Positions 25,803-34,249 of a DNA stretch of 64,000 bases are shown here, piece after piece (within the stretch, counting starts at the first letter, position 1; every line of letters starts with the position of its first letter). The translations under genes were made by a program, and so were the position numbers. This stretch comes from DASQFI01 sp963780895. GTDB taxonomy: Bacteria > Acidobacteriota > Vicinamibacteria > Vicinamibacterales > SCN-69-37. The notes beneath the pieces are model-generated. The model ran no database searches, was not told the DNA's origin, and worked only from the letters and a program-made list of their open reading frames with translations. The DNA lies in NCBI GenBank assembly GCA_963780895.1, contig CAWAEG010000006.1:310001-374000 (forward strand), written 5' to 3'.

Positions 25803-26169
25803 GAAACGCGGTGTCGATGTGCTGCGGCTCGGCGCGGCCGGTGAAATGCGCGCCGTCGTTCAGAATGAATCGCTTCGAGACGATCCGGCCCGTGACTGTC
25901 GCCTCGGCCCGGACGTCCACGACATCCGTGGCGAGCAACTGGCCCGCGATGTTCCCGAAGACGGTGATGTCGCGCGCGATGATGTCGCCAACCACGTGCG
26001 CCGACGACGCAACGGTGACGGCGCGATCTTCGCACCAGACCGGTCCTTCGATTCGACCCTCGACGGTGAGATCTTCACGAACACGGACTTCGCCCTTGAC
26101 CAGGATCGTCTTGCCCAAAATCATCATGCTGAACGATTGTCGCACGCCCGTAGAGAAAAGGTCATCCAT
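25750..26169 (-). CDS. Bactofilin (polymer-forming cytoskeletal protein)
   Basis: 139 residues. A short disordered head is followed by the bactofilin beta-helix: GKTILVKGEVRVREDLTVEGRIEG, VVGDIIARDITVFGNIAGQLLATD and VTGRIVSKRFIL, with the regular hydrophobic-glycine spacing of the domain. Bactofilins form nucleotide-free filaments involved in cell shape or polarity. ATG 26169 overlaps the end of the methyltransferase gene by eight bases, which supports translational coupling and this start. An internal ATG at 26127 lacks a ribosome site. Several other acidobacterial bactofilins lie near cell-envelope genes; here the partners are a methyltransferase and a regulator. Confidence 0.85.
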   Translation of the reverse strand: MDDLFSTGVRQSFSMMILGKTILVKGEVRVREDLTVEGRIEGPVWCEDRAVTVASSAHVVGDIIARDITVFGNIAGQLLATDVVDVRAEATVTGRIVSKRFILNDGAHFTGRAEPQHIDTAFRVARYQREHKNQDDASR

Positions 26170-26827
26170 GAATGCCGGCGATCACCGCGAAGCTGTCGCG
26201 TCGCCACCGGACGTCGGTCGTAAACCCGGCCTGGTGAAGAAGCGCGCGCTCCACCGGAAGCGCGAAGTACGTGTCTTCCCTGGCCCAGGCGCGCAGGAAT
26301 CGAGAGGCTTCGAGGCGTGAGTACGTTCGTATCAGATAGCGCCGCCAGGCCTCGCGATGGCGGGCTCGATCGGCTGCGGCCGGCGCGAGGTAGCAATCCG
26401 CGCTGACCAGGACGCCGCCCGGTTTCAGGGCGGCGAAACAGCGTTCGTACAGGGCTGACTTGAGTGCCGGTGTCGCAATGTGGTGCAGCGCCAATGACGC
26501 GACGACGGCGTCGCATCGGGGCAGCTCCGCCGTGAGGAAGCTCGCAGCCACCGCGGTCAATTTCGTCCCGAGACGCCGCCGGGCCAGCTCCAGCATCCCC
26601 CGGTCCTCATCGAGCCCGACGATGCGTGCCGCGGGCAACCGGGTCAGGCACCGCGCCGAGAGTGCGCCCGACCCGATCCCCAGGTCGAGGATCACCGGCG
26701 ACCGGCCCTTCAGACTGGCGACGGCATCTGCGGCGACGTCGAGCATCCGCTCGTAGCGCGGAATGAACGTCCGAATCCGGGCGTCGTATTCGTCGAGCTG
26801 GATGCCGAGGTGAGAGGCGACGCCCAT
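26162..26827 (-). CDS. SAM-dependent methyltransferase
   Basis: 221 residues. The class I Rossmann fold shows LDLGIGSGALS (motif I), VGLDEDRGML (motif II, acidic ribose ligand), VASLALHHIATPA (motif IV/post-I) and FAALKPGGVLVSADCY. The order matches small-molecule methyltransferases of the UbiE/MenG-like type. Residues after 150 form a helical cap that may bind the substrate, which is unknown. ATG 26827 begins where similarity starts; the open frame continues far upstream but overlaps the divergent metallopeptidase gene. Confidence 0.8.
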   Translation of the reverse strand: MGVASHLGIQLDEYDARIRTFIPRYERMLDVAADAVASLKGRSPVILDLGIGSGALSARCLTRLPAARIVGLDEDRGMLELARRRLGTKLTAVAASFLTAELPRCDAVVASLALHHIATPALKSALYERCFAALKPGGVLVSADCYLAPAAADRARHREAWRRYLIRTYSRLEASRFLRAWAREDTYFALPVERALLHQAGFTTDVRWRRDSFAVIAGIHG

Positions 26828-26884
26828 CGTCTGCTTTTGTACACGCAATCGACCGGGCCGGTGACGGGCGCGACAATAGCCAGC

Positions 26885-27880
26885 GTGCCGCGAACGCCAT
26901 TGATTGTTGCCGGTCTTGTCGCACTTGCGCTGGCGGTGCCGACCGCCCGCACGCAGGTGCCGCCACAGCAACCTCCGCAGCCGCAGCCGCCGCGCCGAAC
27001 CGAGCAGGAAGCCCGGGAAGCTGCCGCAAAGAAACGGGCAGAGCGTGAAGAGCAGCGCCGAAAAACCGGCGCGCCGGTCGAGCTGATTCCAAGCTACGTC
27101 AAAGCGACGGTGTTGCCGGTGCCCGAGTCGCTGGGCGTGAGTCCGTTCTACAAGAAATACGTTGATGCCCAGGGCATCCCGGTGATCGCGTCCGAGAAGG
27201 TGCCCGACGACGCGCTCATGGTGGCTCGCGACATCGTGAACTCCATGCTGGCGTTCCGGCCCGATCTCCGCAAGGCGCTCATCGAGCGCCGGTGGCGGAC
27301 CGGCGTGATTGCCGAAGTCGAAATGACGGCGGACATCCCGGAGTACGCCAACCGCAAGCGACCCGACGCCCCGCCCGGTGAGCCCGTCAACCAGCTCGAT
27401 CGTGACTATCACGCGTGGCGATCGCGTGGACTCGGCGGCAATCCGACAACGGGCGCCGAGGAGAATCTGCTGGGCTATCCGGACACGCGCTATTTCGGCG
27501 AGCACATCTTCGTGCACGAGTTCGCGCACGCGATCATGGGCGGCGCCATCCGCACCGTCGATTCCGGCATGTACGCGGAGATTCAGAAGGCCTACGAGGC
27601 CGCGATGGCGGCCGGAAAGTACGTCGGTGCCGACGGACGCAAACACTACGCGACGACGAATGCCAGCGAGTACTGGGCGGAAGGCGTGCAGTGGTGGTTC
27701 TTTTCGAACTACCCCGAGTGCTTTTCAGGAAACCTCAAGGTGGACTCACCCGACGAGTTCAACGCCTACGACCCGACCTTGTTCGAGCTGATCGGCCGCG
27801 TCTTCGACACGCACCGCATTCCGATGGATGTCTTTCACGGAAGGCAAGTGAGAAAAGTGAGCTGTCCACGGGGGGAGTGA
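26885..27880 (+). CDS. Exported zinc metallopeptidase-like protein (HExxH)
   Basis: 331 residues from GTG 26885. A signal sequence (LIVAGLVALALAVPTA) is followed by a proline/glutamine-rich linker and a basic coiled segment. The catalytic-looking motif HEFAH is preceded by FGEHIFV, and ASEYWAEGVQWWF about 50 residues later supplies a glutamate in the position of the third zinc ligand of gluzincins. The body resembles uncharacterised secreted hydrolases of this phylum rather than a named peptidase family. It is divergent from the methyltransferase, with 57 bases between starts. Proteolytic activity is inferred from the motif alone. Confidence 0.7.
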   Translation: MPRTPLIVAGLVALALAVPTARTQVPPQQPPQPQPPRRTEQEAREAAAKKRAEREEQRRKTGAPVELIPSYVKATVLPVPESLGVSPFYKKYVDAQGIPVIASEKVPDDALMVARDIVNSMLAFRPDLRKALIERRWRTGVIAEVEMTADIPEYANRKRPDAPPGEPVNQLDRDYHAWRSRGLGGNPTTGAEENLLGYPDTRYFGEHIFVHEFAHAIMGGAIRTVDSGMYAEIQKAYEAAMAAGKYVGADGRKHYATTNASEYWAEGVQWWFFSNYPECFSGNLKVDSPDEFNAYDPTLFELIGRVFDTHRIPMDVFHGRQVRKVSCPRGE

Positions 27881-27900
27881 ACAGCACGTGTCGGAACGAC

Positions 27901-28013
27901 GGGTCTGGAAAACCACATTGGGTAATTGAGTAATTGGAAATTGGGTAATTGGTGATCAATTACTCAATTACCCAATTACCCGATTGCCCGATACCCGATG
28001 TGCTTTTCAGACG
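27901..28013. repeat. AT-rich palindrome bounded by GGGTCTGGAAAA ends
   Basis: The outer ends GGGTCTGGAAAACCACAT (27901-27918) and ATGTGCTTTTCAGAC (27998-28012) are inverted and match the ends of the element at 59073-59220. Inside, GGGTAATTGAGTAATTG (27920-27936) pairs perfectly with 27957-27973 within a run of imperfect 8-10-base AATTGGGT-like units. The AT content is far above the surroundings. It lies between convergent genes and has no coding content. Confidence 0.6.
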
Positions 28014-28017
28014 CTGT

Positions 28018-28572
28018 CTACTTTCTGATATTGAACCCCGTCATGATGCTGATGCGCACGCCGGACTTGGACGACGCGAGGGCGAAGTTGAGCGGGACGT
28101 TGAGGGCGCCCGACCGCACCGTCACCCCGGCCGCAAAGACCAGGCCCGTGCCGACGGGCGTGATATTGGGACCGATCCCGAATTCCGCGCCGCTTGCGGT
28201 GCGCACGCCGACGAGCCAGTTGAGCGACGGCAGCGCGGCGCCCTGTTCGAGCCCCGAGAGCAAGGGGACCCATTCCATGAGCGCCGAGACGCCCTCGTTG
28301 CTCGTGTAGAGACGCCGCTCGAACTGCCAGCCGAACTGCGAGACGATGGGGCCGACCGTGACGTTGCGCTCCTTGAGGGCGTCGACGGTGCTGGGGCTCA
28401 GCAGCGTCATGCCGAAACGCGGTCCGGACAGGTTGACTTCCCGCGTCACGCGCGGCGGTACCGGCGTCTGGCTCCAGGCGGGCGCCGCGGCGGCAAGCGA
28501 GAGAACCACGATGCCGGCATACGTGCCCGCGGTGACGAGCCGCATGTTCCACTTCCGATTCAGCCTCTCCAT
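28018..28572 (-). CDS. Exported protein of unknown function, porin-like end
   Basis: 184 residues. A signal peptide (TYAGIVVLSLAAAAPAWSQ) ends at AWSQ. The mature part alternates hydrophobic and polar residues (GPRFGMTLLSP, VGPIVSQFGWQFERRLYT, VTVRSGALNVPLNFALASS) and ends GVRISIMTGFNI, which looks like outer-membrane beta-barrel strands. AGGTG lies five bases before ATG 28572. No family is recognised. It faces the amidase gene across a 170-base divergent control region that includes TACAAT at 28712. Confidence 0.65.
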   Translation of the reverse strand: MERLNRKWNMRLVTAGTYAGIVVLSLAAAAPAWSQTPVPPRVTREVNLSGPRFGMTLLSPSTVDALKERNVTVGPIVSQFGWQFERRLYTSNEGVSALMEWVPLLSGLEQGAALPSLNWLVGVRTASGAEFGIGPNITPVGTGLVFAAGVTVRSGALNVPLNFALASSKSGVRISIMTGFNIRK

Positions 28573-28742
28573 GTCTCACCTCATCGAGGTGCCAGGCGCG
28601 AGCCATTCGGCCGTCTGACCTCTCCGGCAGCGTACGGGGCATGGCGCGCGAAGTCCTGTCGGGGCCCTGACGAAAACCTGAAAAAAGCCTGAGATCGCGC
28701 CGGGTTGTCATTACAATTGGCCGCACACCGAGGGCTTCCAAC

Positions 28743-30596
28743 ATGTCCACACTTGACGAAACCCGGCGTCGGTTCATGGCTCATTTCGCGAGCATCGGTC
28801 TCGGCTCCACGCTCGCGCCCGGCATCATCTGGGCGCGAATGCAGGACGCGCAGACCCAACGGGTCACGGTCGCGATGGTGACCGAAGCACTGAAGCTCTC
28901 GGGTATCGAGGCGACGGAAGCCGATCGGCAGGCGCTCGTGCAGACGGCGAATCAGAACCTGAACCGGTTCGAGGAACTCCGCAAGATTCACATCCCGAAC
29001 GACGTGTCGCCTCCGTTCCACTTCAGCGCGCTCGCGCCCGGCATCCAGGTGAACAAGACGAAGCTCCCGTTCCGTCTGAGCCCGGCGCCTGCCGTGAAGC
29101 GGCCGGCGAATCTGGAAGACGTCGCGTTCTGGCCCGTGCGGCATCTCGCGGAGCTCATCCGCACGAAACAGGTGTCGTCTCTCGAGCTGACCGAGATGTA
29201 CCTGGCGCGTCTGCACCGGTACAACGAGAAACTGAACAACGTCGTCACGTTCCTTGACGATCTGGGCCGCGCGGAAGCGAAGAAAGCCGACGCAGAGATT
29301 GCCGCGGGCAGATACAAGGGCCCGCTCCACGGCATTCCCTGGGGTGCCAAAGACATCATCTCGGTCAAGGGCTACAAGACGACGTGGGGATCGGCGGCGT
29401 TCAAAGATCAGGTCTTCGACTACGACGCGAGCGTCGTCGAGATGCTCCGCGACGCCGGGGCGGTGCTGATCGCCAAGCTGACGACCGGCGAGCTTGCGGC
29501 GGGCGATCAGTGGTTCGGCGGTCGCACGAACAGCCCGTGGGATCCGTCGCAGGGCTCCAGCGGATCCTCCGCGGGTCCGTCATCGGCCACGGCGGCCGGA
29601 TGCGTGGGGTTCGGTATCGGCACCGAGACGAGCGGTTCGATCCTGAGCCCCTCGGCGCGTTGCGGCCTGGCCGGACTGCGCCCGACGTTCGGCCGCATCA
29701 GCCGGTACGGCGTCATGGCGCTCTCATGGACGCAGGATCGGCTGGGGCCGATCTGCCGCTATGCCGAAGACTGCGCGATCGTGATGCAGGCGGTCGCGAA
29801 GCCGGACGGCCGCGACATGAGCGTCTCGGACATCCCGTTCAACTGGAACGCGCAGCTCGACATCCGGAAGCTGCGTGTCGGCTACATCAAGGAATCGTTC
29901 GACGATCTGCCGGCGGGCGTCGTGAAGGACAACGCGCAGAAAATGCTCGACACCCTGCGATCGCTCGGTGTGACGAAGTTCATTCCGATGACGATCCCCG
30001 TGTCGCAGACGAACGTCAGCGGTCTCGGCGTCGAGTCGGCGGTGTTCTTCGACGAGATGACGCGGAAGGGCCAGATGGCCGGATCGCGGCGCGGGACGCG
30101 GCCGACGGCTCGACTGGTGCCCGCCGTCGAATACCTGCAATCGCAGCGCCTGCGGATGATGATGATGACGGAGCTCGCCGCCGCCACGGCTGACGTCGAC
30201 GTCTACCTCGCCGCGTCCAACGCGGGGGGCGGGGGCGGTGGCCGCGGGCGCGGCGGCGACCCGGCCGATCCGGCGGCCGATCCGACGACCGCCGCGGCTG
30301 GTGCGGCCGGTGCGGGAGCGGGCGGCGCGGCTGGACGCGGCGAGGGCGGCGGACGCGGACGCGGAGCCGGCGAACCGGCACGGCCGCCAGGTCCCGCGCA
30401 GCGGCACTCGACGATGGCGAACCTGGCCTGCTATCCGGCGATCAACGTACCGAACGGCTTCACGGCAGCTGGCACGCCGACGAACGCGACGTTCTTCGCG
30501 CGGCCGTTCGGCGAGATGGAGCTCCTGGCGCTGGCGAAGGCCTACCAGGACGCCGCGGGGCATCACTTGAAAAAGCCGACGAAACTGGACGCGTGA
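28743..30596 (+). CDS. Exported amidase (amidase-signature family), Tat-type signal
   Basis: 617 residues. The N-terminus carries a twin-arginine signal (ETRRRFMAHFASIGLG). The amidase-signature core begins near residue 120. The catalytic triad is visible: K203 in WGAKDII, cis-serine at S275/S276 in GSSGSSAGPS, and nucleophile S299 in TETSGSILSP. Residues about 495-555 are an unusual Gly/Arg/Ala-rich low-complexity insert just before the C-terminal strands (NLACYPAINVPNGF). The protein is probably folded in the cytoplasm and exported. It hydrolyses amides or aryl esters, and the physiological substrate is unknown. A fragment of an unrelated hydrolase gene follows immediately. Confidence 0.87.
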   Translation: MSTLDETRRRFMAHFASIGLGSTLAPGIIWARMQDAQTQRVTVAMVTEALKLSGIEATEADRQALVQTANQNLNRFEELRKIHIPNDVSPPFHFSALAPGIQVNKTKLPFRLSPAPAVKRPANLEDVAFWPVRHLAELIRTKQVSSLELTEMYLARLHRYNEKLNNVVTFLDDLGRAEAKKADAEIAAGRYKGPLHGIPWGAKDIISVKGYKTTWGSAAFKDQVFDYDASVVEMLRDAGAVLIAKLTTGELAAGDQWFGGRTNSPWDPSQGSSGSSAGPSSATAAGCVGFGIGTETSGSILSPSARCGLAGLRPTFGRISRYGVMALSWTQDRLGPICRYAEDCAIVMQAVAKPDGRDMSVSDIPFNWNAQLDIRKLRVGYIKESFDDLPAGVVKDNAQKMLDTLRSLGVTKFIPMTIPVSQTNVSGLGVESAVFFDEMTRKGQMAGSRRGTRPTARLVPAVEYLQSQRLRMMMMTELAAATADVDVYLAASNAGGGGGGRGRGGDPADPAADPTTAAAGAAGAGAGGAAGRGEGGGRGRGAGEPARPPGPAQRHSTMANLACYPAINVPNGFTAAGTPTNATFFARPFGEMELLALAKAYQDAAGHHLKKPTKLDA

Positions 30597-30598
30597 AG

Positions 30599-30709
30599 AG
30601 CCGCGCGTCATCGGACGTCATGTATGACGGTCTCCATCCGGCCGAGCGCGGCTACGAGATCTGGGCCGACGCCATTCTTCCCAAAAATCAAAGAGTGATG
30701 GGCGGGTAG
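30599..30709 (+). pseudogene. C-terminal remnant of an SGNH/GDSL hydrolase
   Basis: In the frame starting at 30599 the DNA encodes DVMYDGLHPAERGYEIWADAI, then ILPK and a stop at 30707-30709. This is the last conserved block of SGNH-type esterases, with the catalytic Asp and His in DGLHP and the GYEIWA helix. Nothing of the earlier blocks exists upstream, because the amidase gene ends three bases before. It is therefore a leftover of a deleted gene, not an expressed protein. Confidence 0.6.
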
Positions 30710-30785
30710 CAGGTTGCTGAAGAACTCAGCAACCTGAACTTCAAACGTCGAACTTCGAAGTTCAACGTTCAACGTTGAGGCTGCG
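30710..30785. repeat. Short-unit inverted and direct repeats ahead of the sugar dehydrogenase
   Basis: CAGGTTGCTGA and TCAGCAACCTG form a hairpin at 30710-30736, followed by AACTTC/GAAGTT/AACGTT units in both orientations to 30775. It is a low-complexity intergenic tract of the same general style as those at 27901 and 42150. It may form part of the leader of the downstream gene. Confidence 0.45.
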
Positions 30786-30837
30786 CAGCAGCCTGCGATC
30801 TGGGCTACTGTGGGTTTCGGGTCCCACTGGAGCTGCC

Positions 30838-32487
30838 GTGAAGTGTCTGAACGTGTTTTGCGCCGCGGTCGCCGTGGCGGTGCTGGGAATGTCGGTGCCG
30901 CTGCTGGCCGCGATCCAGCTCGTGCCGCTCGTGTCGTCCGGCCTCGTCGACCCGCTGTTCCTGACGCATGCCGGCGACGGTTCCAACCGCCTTTTCATCG
31001 TCGAGCAGCGCGGGACCATCCGCGTGCTGCCGTCCGGCAGTTCTTCACCGAGCATGTTCCTCGATATCCGTTCCCGCGTCCTGGCCGGCGGCGAGCGCGG
31101 ATTGCTCGGGCTGGCGTTTCACCCGCTGCACGAAAACAATGGCCGGTTGTTCGTGTACTACACGCGCGCCGGCGACGGCGCGGTCGTCATCGCGGAGTAC
31201 AACCTGACGGGAGACCGAAACGTCGCGAATCCCGCGGAGCGGATCCTTCTCGTCATTCCGCACCCGAGCTTCGGAAACCACAACGGCGGCATGCTGGCGT
31301 TCGGGCCGGACAGTTTCCTGTACATCGGCGTCGGTGACGGCGGCGGCGGGAATGATCCGTTCAACAACGCGCAGGATCTCGGTGAGCTGCTGGGCAAGGT
31401 CCTCCGGGTCGACGTGAACGCGGGCGGCGGGCTGCCGTACGCCTCGCCGCCCGCCAACCCGTTCGTCAACATGGCCAACGCGCGCGGCGAGGTCTTCGCC
31501 TACGGCCTTCGCAATCCGTGGCGGTTCAGCTTCGATCGCTTCACCGGCCAGCTCTGGCTGGCCGACGTGGGGCAGGGCGCCCGGGAGGAAGTGAACATGC
31601 CGGTCGTCGCCGGCGGCAACTACGGCTGGCGCGTCTATGAAGGCACCGCGTGTACGGGTGTCGATCCGTTCCTCTGCAACCCGTCGAACTTCATCCTGCC
31701 GATCGTGGATTACACCCACGGAAACGGCCGGTGCTCGATCACCGGCGGATACGTCTACCGCGGCTCCCAGGCCGCGTTGCCCGACGGCACGTACGTGTAC
31801 GGCGATTTCTGTTCGGGCGAGATCTTCTCGTGGAACGGCTCGGCTCAGACCCTCGAGCTCGACACCACGATGAGCATCTCGTCGTTCGGGGAGGACGAAA
31901 ACGGCGAGATCTACGTCGTGAACCACAACGGCTCCGTCAGCCGCATCGCGTCCACGTTGCCGCCGCCGTGCACGTTTTCGATTTCGCCGACCAGCCGCAA
32001 CGCGGCCGCGGCCGGCGGAAGCGGCGAGGTGGCGGTCACGGGCGGGTCGGGCTGTTCCTGGACCGCGAGCTCGAACGAGTCCTGGGTCCGCATCACGGCA
32101 GGAGCGAGTGGCACCGGCAACGGCAACGTCGCCTACACGATTGACGCGAACACGTCCGCGGCGGCGCGCACGGGCACCATGACCATTGCCGGCCGCACGT
32201 TCACAGTCGCGCAGAACGGCACAGCCGCGTGCGCCGTCGCCATTTCACCCAGCCAGGCCACCTACACCCGGACCGGCGGCACTGGCATTGTGACCATCAC
32301 CGCCGACCCGGGCTGCGACTGGACGGCCGTCAGCAACTCGTCCTGGATCTCCATCACTGGCGGGGCGAGCGGCAGCGGCAGCGGCGCGGTGACCTACATC
32401 GTCGCCCAGCGCGAGGGACGGCTGGGCACAAGGGGCGGACGGATCACGATCGGCGGGCAGAGCGTTTCGATCCGGCAGTCGCGGTAG
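30838..32487 (+). CDS. Exported PQQ-type sugar dehydrogenase with two BACON domains (copy 1)
   Basis: 549 residues from GTG 30838, which has GGAG five bases upstream. A signal peptide ends near VPLLAA. Residues 25-375 are a six-bladed glucose/sorbosone dehydrogenase domain: GDGSNRLFIVEQ, LLGLAFHP, HPSFGNHNGGMLAFGPD, YIGVGDGGG, GLRNPWRFSFD and ADVGQGAREE, the last near the calcium/PQQ site. Two BACON-like repeats follow (about 377-460 and 464-549), each with CTF/CAV.ISP, the GCSWT or GCDWT core and a GTMTIAGRTF-type closing strand. Such enzymes oxidise aldoses to lactones in the periplasm if PQQ is supplied. It is a close paralogue of the gene at 34250. Confidence 0.87.
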   Translation: MKCLNVFCAAVAVAVLGMSVPLLAAIQLVPLVSSGLVDPLFLTHAGDGSNRLFIVEQRGTIRVLPSGSSSPSMFLDIRSRVLAGGERGLLGLAFHPLHENNGRLFVYYTRAGDGAVVIAEYNLTGDRNVANPAERILLVIPHPSFGNHNGGMLAFGPDSFLYIGVGDGGGGNDPFNNAQDLGELLGKVLRVDVNAGGGLPYASPPANPFVNMANARGEVFAYGLRNPWRFSFDRFTGQLWLADVGQGAREEVNMPVVAGGNYGWRVYEGTACTGVDPFLCNPSNFILPIVDYTHGNGRCSITGGYVYRGSQAALPDGTYVYGDFCSGEIFSWNGSAQTLELDTTMSISSFGEDENGEIYVVNHNGSVSRIASTLPPPCTFSISPTSRNAAAAGGSGEVAVTGGSGCSWTASSNESWVRITAGASGTGNGNVAYTIDANTSAAARTGTMTIAGRTFTVAQNGTAACAVAISPSQATYTRTGGTGIVTITADPGCDWTAVSNSSWISITGGASGSGSGAVTYIVAQREGRLGTRGGRITIGGQSVSIRQSR

Positions 32488-32513
32488 AAAAGAAAGGTGA
32501 CACGAACGCCTTT

Positions 32514-33464
32514 TCAGGGCGCTTTCGTCACACGTCTTTTTTCATCGAGCCACAGCGTCAGTTGCCGCTCCGGCTCGATGTGCGCGGGCGCGCCGCCGTA
32601 GGTCGCGTACGCCGGCAGAAAGCGCTGGATGTAGTCTTCGATTGCGGCGCGGTCGAGCGCAGGCCGGCCGCTTGCGCGCATCGCGTCTTCGGCTTCCACA
32701 CGCCACCGCAGCACGAAGTGCGGATCGGTCGCGCGAATGACGACGAAGGCGTCGAGCAGCCGGTGCCAGCGGTCGTAGGCCGTGAGCGCCTGATTCGGAG
32801 CGGCGAGGCGCGCGTCGCCGAGCGTCGACGCCGGCACCGGCGAAAAGCCGAGCATCCAGCCTTCGACGAAGACGACGTCGATCGGTCCCGCCACGTCGCG
32901 CCACGCGGACTCGGGGGCGCGGTCGCCGCGTCCGGCGTGCGCGGACTTGTCGTACACCGGCACGCGGACATGACTCGAGCCGGCGTCGGGGTCGCGTCCC
33001 AACCCCCGCAACGCGGCGAGCGTCGTCGCGCCGAGATCGACGTCATGTGTGCCCGGGTATCCGCGGTGTTCGAGATACGGGTTGCCGGGATGAGACGCCG
33101 CCACGCTGAGCTGTTCCGGGCGGGTGAGGTAGAAATCGTCGATCGATACGCCCGCGCCTGTGAGTCCCAGCGCCGGCAGTTGCCGGAGCAGGTGTGTCAC
33201 GAGCGTCGTCTTTCCCGCGCCCTGCGGCGCTTGAATCCCGACCAGGCACGGCCGGCCGGTGGTCTGCCGCGCCTGCGCCGCGCAGAAGAACATGACGGGC
33301 AGATACAGATGGTGGATGCGTCGCGGGAGATCGGCCGCGCCGGCGAGGTCGTGCGCCAGCCTCGCGGCCGCGGCGTCCCACTTCGGCCAGTCGATCGGAC
33401 TCAACCGTTCGACCTCCGCGAACGCCGGCCCTTCCTTCGCAAATGCCCGGTCATTCTGTGTCAT
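32514..33464 (-). CDS. D-glycerate 3-kinase-like P-loop kinase
   Basis: 316 residues. Walker A is GIQAPQGAGKTTL, followed by SIDDFYLTRPEQ and the substrate block NPYLEHRGYPGTHDVDL, then VPVYDKSAHAGRGDRA and VVFVEGWMLGF (Walker B region). This set is typical of the GLYK family of plants, yeast and bacteria, which makes 3-phosphoglycerate from D-glycerate. ATG 33464 overlaps the stop of the hydrolase gene by four bases (ATGA). The open frame extends 17 codons further without support. The gene pair is inserted, on the opposite strand, between two sugar dehydrogenase paralogues. Confidence 0.8.
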   Translation of the reverse strand: MTQNDRAFAKEGPAFAEVERLSPIDWPKWDAAAARLAHDLAGAADLPRRIHHLYLPVMFFCAAQARQTTGRPCLVGIQAPQGAGKTTLVTHLLRQLPALGLTGAGVSIDDFYLTRPEQLSVAASHPGNPYLEHRGYPGTHDVDLGATTLAALRGLGRDPDAGSSHVRVPVYDKSAHAGRGDRAPESAWRDVAGPIDVVFVEGWMLGFSPVPASTLGDARLAAPNQALTAYDRWHRLLDAFVVIRATDPHFVLRWRVEAEDAMRASGRPALDRAAIEDYIQRFLPAYATYGGAPAHIEPERQLTLWLDEKRRVTKAP

Positions 33465-34126
33465 GCGATCGTGCTCAACCAGCGGCCAGCGGCGGCGCCG
33501 AACTCCGTCGTCCATTCATGCGCTCCGTCGAATCGGACCACCTCGTGCGCGATGTGGTGAGCCGTCAGGAACGCAAGGTCGCCCCCAAGCCGATCGCTGA
33601 ACCACTGATCACGAACACCCGCGCCGATCAGTACTGCGGGCCAGGGCGCTGTCGCGCCACCGGTTTCCGCGCGCGCCCGGACTTCCGGCGGAATGTCGCC
33701 GCCGAGCGCAATCACGGCGGCCGCCGGATGGCGACCCAGGAGGGCTGCGCGATAGGCCATCGACGCGCCCTGCGAGAAGCCGGCGAACACGACCGGCGCG
33801 CCGCCAATGCCGACGCGATCGATCACCCGGCCGACGTATTCGATGTTGTCGGCGATTGCCTTCTCGCGATCTTCGCGCGTCATCCAGCTCGCCACGACCT
33901 TCTGCTGGTCGCGCGTATAGAAACGGTGCAGGGCCTGAGGCGCGACGACGCGCCAGCGCTCGATGCCCGGAATCAACCCCACGTCGGCGAACGCGTCGGC
34001 GGCCGATTGTCCGTAGCCGTGCAGAACGACCATGAGGCCGGCCGTCGATCCGGCCGTGTCGTCGTACAGCACTCGTCCATGCGTCGGCGTCTCGACATGA
34101 AGAACCTGAGGATGCAAGTCCGGCAT
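33461..34126 (-). CDS. Alpha/beta hydrolase, carboxylesterase/phospholipase type
   Basis: 221 residues. VVLHGYGQSAADAF provides the oxyanion region, GFSQGASMAYR the nucleophile elbow, GVRDQWF the acid and GAHEWTTEFG the histidine. The fold and length match the small carboxylesterase/lysophospholipase group. It is cytoplasmic (no signal peptide). It is coupled to the glycerate kinase by a four-base overlap. ATG 34126 is where similarity begins; upstream codons run into the divergent promoter region of the sugar dehydrogenase. The substrate is unknown. Confidence 0.82.
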   Translation of the reverse strand: MPDLHPQVLHVETPTHGRVLYDDTAGSTAGLMVVLHGYGQSAADAFADVGLIPGIERWRVVAPQALHRFYTRDQQKVVASWMTREDREKAIADNIEYVGRVIDRVGIGGAPVVFAGFSQGASMAYRAALLGRHPAAAVIALGGDIPPEVRARAETGGATAPWPAVLIGAGVRDQWFSDRLGGDLAFLTAHHIAHEVVRFDGAHEWTTEFGAAAGRWLSTIA

Positions 34127-34249
34127 ATCCGGCGTGGCCGTGCATGATATCGCCACATCCTCGAGGCCGTGGAAAAGTCGTCGCACCCGTCGTCGATCTG
34201 AGCTAGTGTTGACCGTCGGGCTCCCCAACGTCCCGAAAGGAGCCCGCTC

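Noticed and set aside
26885..27880. Named metallopeptidase family such as thermolysin (M4)
   Set aside because: Only HEFAH and a distal Glu are visible; the M4 signature after the zinc site and the usual length are missing.
27901..28013. CRISPR array
   Set aside because: Units are inverted and imperfect, without uniform spacers, and no cas gene exists in the window.
32514..33464. Uridine kinase or pantothenate kinase
   Set aside because: These share the P-loop, but the DDFYLT...NPYLEHRGYPGTHD combination and the C-terminal region fit glycerate kinase better.
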